The notes beneath the pieces are model-generated. The model had not been told where the DNA came from, did not search any database, and was given only the letters and a program-made list of their open reading frames with translations. A stretch of 64,000 nucleotides of DNA from Sipunculus nudus. Its lineage: Eukaryota > Annelida > Sipuncula > Golfingiida > Sipunculidae. Below are positions 13,101 to 22,100 of the stretch, one piece after another. The stretch's first letter is position 1, and every line of letters starts with the position of its first letter. Position numbers and translations under genes: made by a program. The DNA lies in contig CM049306.1 of assembly GCA_026874595.1 (NCBI GenBank), positions 21,011,019 through 21,075,018 of the forward strand, in the 5' to 3' direction.

Positions 13101-16100
13101 CGACATAGACGCACAGCTGTGTGCAGCACTTGGAATTTCTCAGAGTGCCACATAGATGCACAGTTGTGTGCAGCACCAATGATCCCCCAGAGTGCAACAT
13201 AGACACAGCTGTGTGCAGCACATTATATCCCCCAGTGTGCCACATAGACACGTAACTGTGTGCAGCACATAATATCCACAGATTGCCACAGAAAGTCATA
13301 GACACACAGCTGTGTGCAGCACCAAGGATCCCCAATAGTGCTACATAGACACCAAGCTTTATGCAGCACCAACAATCCCCAAGAGTGCAACATAGATGCA
13401 CAGCTGTGTGTAGAACCTCAGATCCTCTAGATTACAACATAGACACACAGCTGTTTGCATCCCTTAGGATCCCTCAGAGTGCAACGTAGATGCACAGCCA
13501 TGTGCAGCACATAGGATCCCTCAGAGTGCAACATGCAGATACAGCTGTGTGCAGCTCATAAAAAATATGAAATATGATATAATATGATAGAATCCCCCAG
13601 TGTAATTTTCATACACAGCAATGTTTGCATGGCCAGGATCCCTCCAAGTGTAACATTAAGACCGCCATATGCAGCCCAAAGGACCCCTCAGAGTGTAGCA
13701 ACGAGCATAGATTATGTATTGACGATCTCCTTCCTCTCATAACCGCTATTATAAACAGCTCTGGAGACTGGATGTGTGCCAAAAGACTTTAAGACTGCCA
13801 GGATAAAACCACTCCTGAAGAAACCAGGACTTGATCCAGACATTCTTAAGCACTACAGGCCAGTGTCCAACCTCCCGTTGTTTTCTAAGATTCTGGAGAA
13901 GGTTGTTGATGAACGTCTGGGGCACCATCTGCAAATAAATACTCTCTACGAGTCCTCACAGTCTGCGTACAAGAAGTCTCATTCAATAGAAAGAGCCTTT
14001 CTTAAGGTACAAAATGACTTTTTCAAAACTCTTGATGCTGGTTCTGTGACTGCACTGGTAATGCTGGATCTTTCCGCCAGATTCAATTCAATAGACCATC
14101 AGACACTTCTGGATTGCTTTGAAAGTCATTTTGGTATTCAGGGAAAGGAGCTAGCATGGGTATCATCCTACTTGAATAATCGGTGCCAGACTGCGTCAAT
14201 ACATGGCAAGTTGTTTAAAAATGTTTTACTACAGTATGGAGTACCGCAGGGGTCGGTCCTAGGTCCCAAGATGTATGTGATGTACACAAAACCACTCAGT
14301 GATATTATTCGTCAACATGGATTAGGTCATCACTTCTATGCCGACGACACTCACGTGTACCTGTTTTTTAAGCCTGCAGACACCATGTCTCAAGAATACG
14401 CTATAAGTAGGATATAGCTGTGCTTAGTAGACATTCAGTTATGGAGAACAAGACGTAAGCTTAAGCTGAACAGAAAGACAGAGGTTATGATCTTTGCATC
14501 AAAACAACCAGGGTAAACTGGAGAACTTTTCTATCAAAGTGGGTGGTTCCGTTGTTGCAGCTACATCACACGTAAAGGATCTTGGAGTGATGTATGACTT
14601 GGCAATGGCCACGGAAAGACATGTTAATAACATCTGCCCTTCAGCGTTCACTGAACTTCGTAATATTAGTCGCATCAGACGGTACCAGACAAATGATGCT
14701 ACTAGATCTTTAGTTAATGGACTAGTAACATCGTGATATGCTCAGTATTCTCCAACCCAAAACTCTCTCATTCTAGTCTCTCCTGGTGTTAGAACTGCTA
14801 CTTACGGCAATAGATGTTTTAGTTGGAGTGCATCTAGTCTGTGGAAAAAACTACCATTCCATGTCAGAGACTCCAGTTTAGTTGACACTTTTAAATAGTG
14901 TTGGGACGATATGGGTTTTTGATATCATAATAATTATTCAAATTTTATCGCGTTATACTGTGATATCGCGATATTTTTAATTATGTATAATGGCATTAAT
15001 AAGCCATTAATAATGATATTTATAACAACTGCCTTTAAAGTCTTGACTTTATACAAGGGGTTAAGTATTAATATCATTTATACCTATTGGCCAGTACCAC
15101 AGAATGACTCATTAAGTGATGTAAGTTGCATGAAGGTCCTGCAGGTGTGCAAGCTTGAGGCACGGGAAGTCCTGCCCCCATCGTCGAGTCACGCTAGTCA
15201 GAACTTTCCATCAGTTTTCTATAGCTACATAAAAGCCGGAGAATCCCAGCAAATTTTCAGAGAGCGTGTCATACCAGTCATGGCTAAATATACCATCCCA
15301 ATTGTATATGGCAAAATATGCAACCCGTATGGAATGTTCGATTCAGTGGTGACACTTTTATGTTGACATTTTCGTTCCATGCAATAAAAGCATAAACATG
15401 TGTATTTATTGCTCTTTCATTATAATGTTATTTTCTCCTGGAATTCTCAAGCTTTTGTCCACTCTGATTCATCCTGCTACTTTCGGACATTTCCGACTAA
15501 TCCCGAAGTCTGTAAGCACACGGTTCCACCAACACGCGTGTATTCAAATACATGTGGTTTATAAAAATAAATGTGATTCTTTGAAATAAATTTATTTTGA
15601 ACTTCAAGGGCTTGCTTGTGAACCAAAATCCTGAACAAACATTGATATTGTGATATCGCGATAATAGGAAAGTTGACAGTGATAACCGTAGCTGTCAGAT
15701 ATCGTTATAATACCGTATACCGGTAACCGTCCCAACCCTACTTTTAAACACTCTCTTAAGACACACTTATTTTTAACATACTACAATGAGTCTTAATTCT
15801 AGTGGGTTTTCCCCTATCTTTTTTAGTATATGTTCTAGGTAGATTTCTTTTACGATTTCTTTTATGTAAAGTGCTTTTGAACATACTTAATGTATGAAAA
15901 GAGCGCTATATAAATGTGGTATATAATAATAGACAGACAGCTGCATGCTGTCCACACATACAAACATGGCTGTTTAACATTCAGACACAGGTGTGTGTAA
16001 TGAATTTCTTAAGAACTATATCTCAAGTGGTACAGGAATACATATATACCTGTTCTAGTTTTACAGCTCTAGTTTCCATAATTAGTCACAGAAAGCGAGT

Positions 16101-19100
16101 TACATATTCAGTTTGAGTGATAGTATTTGAGTTTTTGCCTTTAAATAAATACAGCTTAATTGATTGATCATTCATTCATTGTAAGATATTCAAAATATCT
16201 CTCCAGGCTGTTATTATTGAATATTAATATGAACTTTGACCTCATTACTTAGGTAATTCCAAGATAGTACAACAACTGTTGGAATTCAGCTGTGAGGATG
16301 GTGACGCAGAGGCCCAGGTCTACAAGGACCTGGCTCTCTATGTTGCAGCTTCAAGGGTAAGGGGTCATGCATATTCATGAGTCATGCATAGGTATTAATC
16401 CCCATATATGGCACCTCTGCTTTTGTGCTGGTATGTACTCTAGTGCAGCACCCTCAGACTATATCCAAACACCTTTGACCAAATCTATCAACAATCTTTT
16501 CTGCCAAACCTGCTGGTTTATGTAGTAAGCCATTTTTTATTCAGATGATAAAAAGGATTTTTTATTCAGATGATGAAAAGGATTTTTTATTATATTATGT
16601 AAATGTTAAAATGTTAAGGTATTTGTGCAGTATATATGAAGAGCTCATTCAAATTTGGTACTTCCAAAATATTGGAACCCTGATAACCAGTGATTGGTTA
16701 CTGACCTAAGAGAGAGGTTATGCAAGATCCAGTCCATCTAAGATAGACCATCAGACTCCACAAACTCCAAAATTATCACTTCATCAGGCGTCATATTATT
16801 TTCTGAAAACTGTTCAGTGAACGGTCACAAAAGGTTGGAATAAGTCTGTGGGTGCCGCAGCTGTTGTGTAGTATGATGTAGTATCAGCGTTTTTCCGCAT
16901 GCCTTGCTTAAACAGCCTTGTCTCGTGCCTTCCATAGGCAATGCTGCCATAGTACGCCTTCTCTTGGACCGAGGGTGTGATCCCAATGAGACTGATTCAA
17001 GCATGTATCGCAACACTGCTCTGCATCTTGCGGCTTCCAAGGTTAGTTGTTAAATTCTCAGTTTCTGTGGCACCATGTTTAAAGCTGGGGTTACAGTACC
17101 CTTGTTAGCAAACCAACAGGAGTGGTACGATATATCAGTATATCTATCTGATGATGAGGTCCAGTGTGATTACTGGTTGATATTATAAGAAATGATATAA
17201 TTATGAGTGGCTCTGTTAAGGATTGATATAAAAAATAAGATTTAACAGGAATATAAATTAAAATCAGTGTTAATATACAGTTTTCCTTAACTGGCACAAC
17301 ATACTAAAGTTTTTCATATGAAACAGAAAAACGGAGAGGCAATCAAGAATTTTTAAAGCAAACCCAGTGCAGTTTAACATCTGGATTTTTTTACTGCTCT
17401 GAAATGCACTAATATAGTCATGGATTACCTGAAATAGAAAGAATGTAACAAATAAATACAGCTTTAATCAAGCAAATTAATAAATTAAATAATACTTACC
17501 AGCCAAGCTTTTTGATGAAAAAGCATTGCAGTTAACGTAGTCTGTAGATTTAACTGGTCAGTTTACTTCTTCCAGAGAGTGCAGTTTCTTAATTCCGATA
17601 ATTTTGATAATCATTCATGAACCTGAGTCCATCATTGATACTGGTATATATATGTTTCTTCAAATATCCATCCATAATTTTATTGATAATATTTAACCAA
17701 TGTAGATAATAATTATTTAGTATTTCTCCTAAAAGCCAGCACATTTTGAGGGGCAAATCTGTAATTTGAGAACTTTCCTCAATTATATGTAATAACTTTT
17801 TTCAATTTAAGTAACATTTATTCAATAAAAAATGCCACTTGAAACTAGGATTAAACAGAAATTCAGGTACAGAGTTGCACCTTTTTTGGCAAGTGATAGC
17901 TTACTTGTATAATCCGGGAAAAAATCCAGATAAGAATTGGATGAAGTCATGACTAAGAAACAGAGTTTTTGTTTCTTTGGAATTGGATGGAAATTAATCA
18001 GTAATTAAATTTGTGTGTTTTTTTTTAAATGTTCAGTTCTAATTTAGTAACAGGCATGGGAATCAAGTAGCCATGTTATGATGATAATGAACCCTACTGC
18101 TGACATGGTGCCACATGACACATGCTTTCCACTTATTTATACTCTTTGGTATCTGGTTGCTGAAAACGTACATAATAAATTTCCTTTTAGTTTGTCTGAT
18201 CGGATTGGAAGAATTTTCCCCTGTGTTTGTCATGTGGAATACTAACCAGTTTTGAATGTAAAAGAATAATCTTAAAAAATTGTCCATCTGAATAGCAAAA
18301 TATCACAATTTTTGCAAAATTGCAAAAGTTTTGGTCTAGCTCTTAAACTATGATCACACCAGTCTGTGTTGCCTCAGGTTGGCACAGCAAAAGTTGAAAG
18401 GTAGCGATTGTACAGGGTTGGATGCATTTGCAACAGTAAGAAAAAGGATTAAATTTATTTGCCTGTCTTTATTTTTCTTTGGACCCTTCCTGTAAATGGT
18501 CAGTATGGGACAGAGAACAAGTCTGTGTCTTCTGTGTGCTTTCTTCCTTCTTTTATTGAGTGTCTGTTGAGTTCTGTGTTTTCTTTCTGCCACCAGCTAT
18601 AGCTGTTTTAATGTGCCTGTCATCTTCTTACTAAACATAGTAATACTGCTTGCATGGGTGGTTTTAACATTGCTGATGACTGTGCCTTACTTTAAATGTA
18701 TTAACATAGTGAAACATTAAAGCACTGCTTTCCAGTTATTGCTTATAAAGACTCAATAAGCATAGTAATTTCATAGATCAAAAATGGGTATAAAATAAAC
18801 TATTCTTTTTCCTTATTGTGGCAGTCTGAATATTTTATGTTTAATTTTTTTCTTAAAATTAAAATTGTTATGCTGTGCAAATTTTCAATAACCTGGATGC
18901 AAAGTTACATATATAGGTTATTCATTTGATAGATATGAATAAAAGTTTTATGATTGTTATAAAGACGGTGTACCAGTAATGTCAGATATTAGGCATTGTT
19001 GGTAGCATGTATTGGTAATTTAGAAATCTTTGCCAGAATCTTGTTGAAAGTAAGACCAGTTATTGACTGACATGAACCTGACTGTTACATGATGAACATA

Positions 19101-22100
19101 TCAAATGGAAGAAAATTTGAGTATTTTCATATGGTTTTCTTATATATGACCTTAAACTACCATGATGTAGATTGTTAAATCTTGAGGTGACACGAAATAT
19201 GCTTGTAGACATTTAGTCTATATTTCTATCCTGCTATGAATGTATCATCAGGATTCTAAATTTGTTTGAAAAGATCATGCCAATAGGACATAAAGATTGC
19301 AGGTATCACAGGCCCACCAGGATACTTGCAGGCCAATCATCCTCTGTATTTGTGCATTTAAGGATAGAAATCTGTCATCTGTTTTTGTACTCTGAAGAAA
19401 TTGCTGAAAACTGGAACTTTAAGGGCAATGACTGATACTTGTCAAAACAAAACGTAATTTCATTCAGTCCAAGACAACAATTTCACTATCAAGAACACTT
19501 TATTAATACAAAAAGTAATTTCATTCAGTCCAAGACAACAGTAATGAATATCTCTATCCATCACATTTTTTCAAAACTAGAGTAATTTCATTCAGTCCAA
19601 GACAACAATATCACTATCCAGAACACTTTATTAATACAAAAAGTAATTTCATTCAGTCTAAGACAATAGTAATGAATATCTCTATCCAACACATTTTATC
19701 AATACAAAAAGTAATTTAATTCAGTCCAAGACAACAATTTCACTATCCAGAACACTATAATTACAAAAAGAAATTCATTCAGTCGAAGACAACAGTAATG
19801 AATATCTCTATCCATCACATTTTTCAAAACTAGAGTAATTTCATTCAGTCCAAGACAACAATATCACTATCCATCACATTTTATCAATACAAAAAGTAAT
19901 TTAATTCAGTCCAAGACAACAATTTCACTATCCAGAAGACTATTAATACAAAAAGAAATTCATTCAGTCAATGACAACAGTAATGAATATCTCTATCCAT
20001 CACATTTTTCAAAACTTAGAGTAATTTCATTCAGTCCAAGACAACAATATCACTATTCAGAAAACTTTATCAATACAAAAAAAAATTTCGTTCAGTTTAA
20101 GACAACAGTAATGAATATCTCTATCCATCACATTTTATCAATACAAAAAGTAATTTAATTCAGTCCAAGACAACAATTTCACTATCCAGAACACTATTAA
20201 TACAAAAAGTTATTTCATTCAGTCCAAGACAACAATTTCACTAACCAGAACAATTTATTAATACAAAAAGTAATTTCATTCAGTCCAAGACAACAGTAAT
20301 GAATATCTCTATCCATTACATTTTATCAAAACAAAAAGTAATTTCATTCAGTCCAAGACAACAATATCACTAGCCAAAACATTTTCTCATACTTCGTAAC
20401 CACACAGGATAAATGTGCCATAATCTGGTGACTGCTTATGGGTCTAGCTTTCCAAATTTTTACTTTTGAATATGGAAAAAAAGTCGCATAAATAACAAGT
20501 ATTGCTATGTTAGGAGACAATATGACCCAAAACTGTCATGTTGTGTGTTTGTAAGCCTTGAGGTGCTGTACTATATCTGTTGATCCAGAATGGATTATGG
20601 TATGATTGTGTTTTAAGCAGGGGTATTATTTTACTTCAGGGCGATCCAGACATAGTCCAGGTCTTGTTAGATCGTGGTGCAGACATTCTCGGAACAAACA
20701 GATTTGGTGTGACCCCATTGCATTCAGCTTGCCGTCATGGTAACACAGGTAACTAAATGTGCATCGTGACATCCAAGCCTTCTGCTGAACCACCACTCTG
20801 ACTATTTACAGTCAATATAATCTCCACATTGGGTAATGGGTACCCTGTTCATATATACTGCTTACAGGTAAAAATAACCATTTCCTGGCAAAACAAGCAG
20901 GGAACCAACCTCAGTGTTATAAATTGCTTTTGTTGTTGGTCACTTAATCACAGTGGAACATGCTGTCAGGTCACATTTCATTACATGGACATGTTCAAAA
21001 TACAATTAAATGAAATTAGGAGTTTTTTCCAACTTCAGAAAATCCGAGGGTTTGTCCACCAAAATATTTTAAAAATTTGCTTAAAAAATTAGATTTAATA
21101 TCCACACATCTGTTGCAAAGATGAAGAAATAATGATTTCTGACTCATACCTGCAGGAGTTGTTGAAGTTTTAGTCAAGCGCGGAGCACCAGTTGACTACA
21201 AAGACAGTGGATCCAGCTCGCCACTCTACCACGCTGTCACACACGGCCATACAGACATTGTCAAAATATTGATAAAAGGTGAGGCATTTTTCAGGGAATT
21301 TGTCTGGTCTGTCAGGCATTTATAAATACTGTCATTAGCTTCATATTCGCCAGGTTAAGATGTCACTATTTTCACTTTGTAGCAAACCTGTGAGCTTATG
21401 CTGTGGAGTAGCGTCGTCCATCTGTCATACACAGTCATCTGTACCTTCATGCCACTCACCTTTCAGTTTTTGTAGAATAGATTAATGCCCATTTTTCAGG
21501 AGTGATTTGCAGTATTGGCCTGAAATTGTGCATATTTATAGAGCTTGGGCTCCTCCATCTTGTACTTAAGACTGGTGGCACCATCTGCAATCCTTTTCCT
21601 GTAGCATCCATCCGTACATGTATTTTGGGTGAAATTTCTCATATCTGAGGAGTGGGTCAAGGGATTGTTATGTAAATTTGGCATGTTCATCTATCTTGGA
21701 AAGTTTTCTGGTAAAGCAGACAGCTGGCGCCACTTACTGTTCCGTTTTTGTAGGTAAATTAATGCCCGTTTCTCAGGAGTTATTTGCAGTATTGGCCTGA
21801 AATTGTGCATATCGATAGATCTTGGACTCCTCCCTCTTGTACTCAAGACTTATGGCGCCATCTACAATCATTTTCCTGTGGCGTCTTTTTGTACATGTGC
21901 TTCGGGTAAAATTGCTAATATCTCAGGAGTGGGTCAAGGTTTTGGTCTGAAATTTGGCACGTTTATCCATCTTGGAAAGTTTTCTCATAAACCAGACAGG
22001 TGGCACCACTCCCCTTGCAGTTTTGTAGAATAAATTAATGCCCGTTTTTCAGGAATGATTTGCAGTATCAGCCTGAAATTGTGCATATCCATAGCGCTTG

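Noticed and set aside
12463-13401. 312-codon minus-strand ORF with repeated LHTAV/CCTQLC phrases
   Set aside because: It runs through the 47-bp minisatellite; repeated near-48-nt units without stops make long ORFs in several frames. No start context, splice or domain support.
12235-13697. CRISPR-like or coding-repeat array
   Set aside because: Units are diverged with no unique spacers of constant size, and the setting is a eukaryotic intron.
14983-15366. 127-codon ORF inside the hAT element as a transposase
   Set aside because: No transposase motif, and the element is far too short for an autonomous hAT.
16357-16937. Reading both 104-nt exons in one transcript, using an upstream acceptor AAACAG at 16913 or a later donor near 16365
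   Set aside because: Either keeps the frame but inserts 8 or 2 extra residues between ankyrin helices and uses weaker sites; mutually exclusive use explains the phases more simply. A one-base sequence error remains possible.
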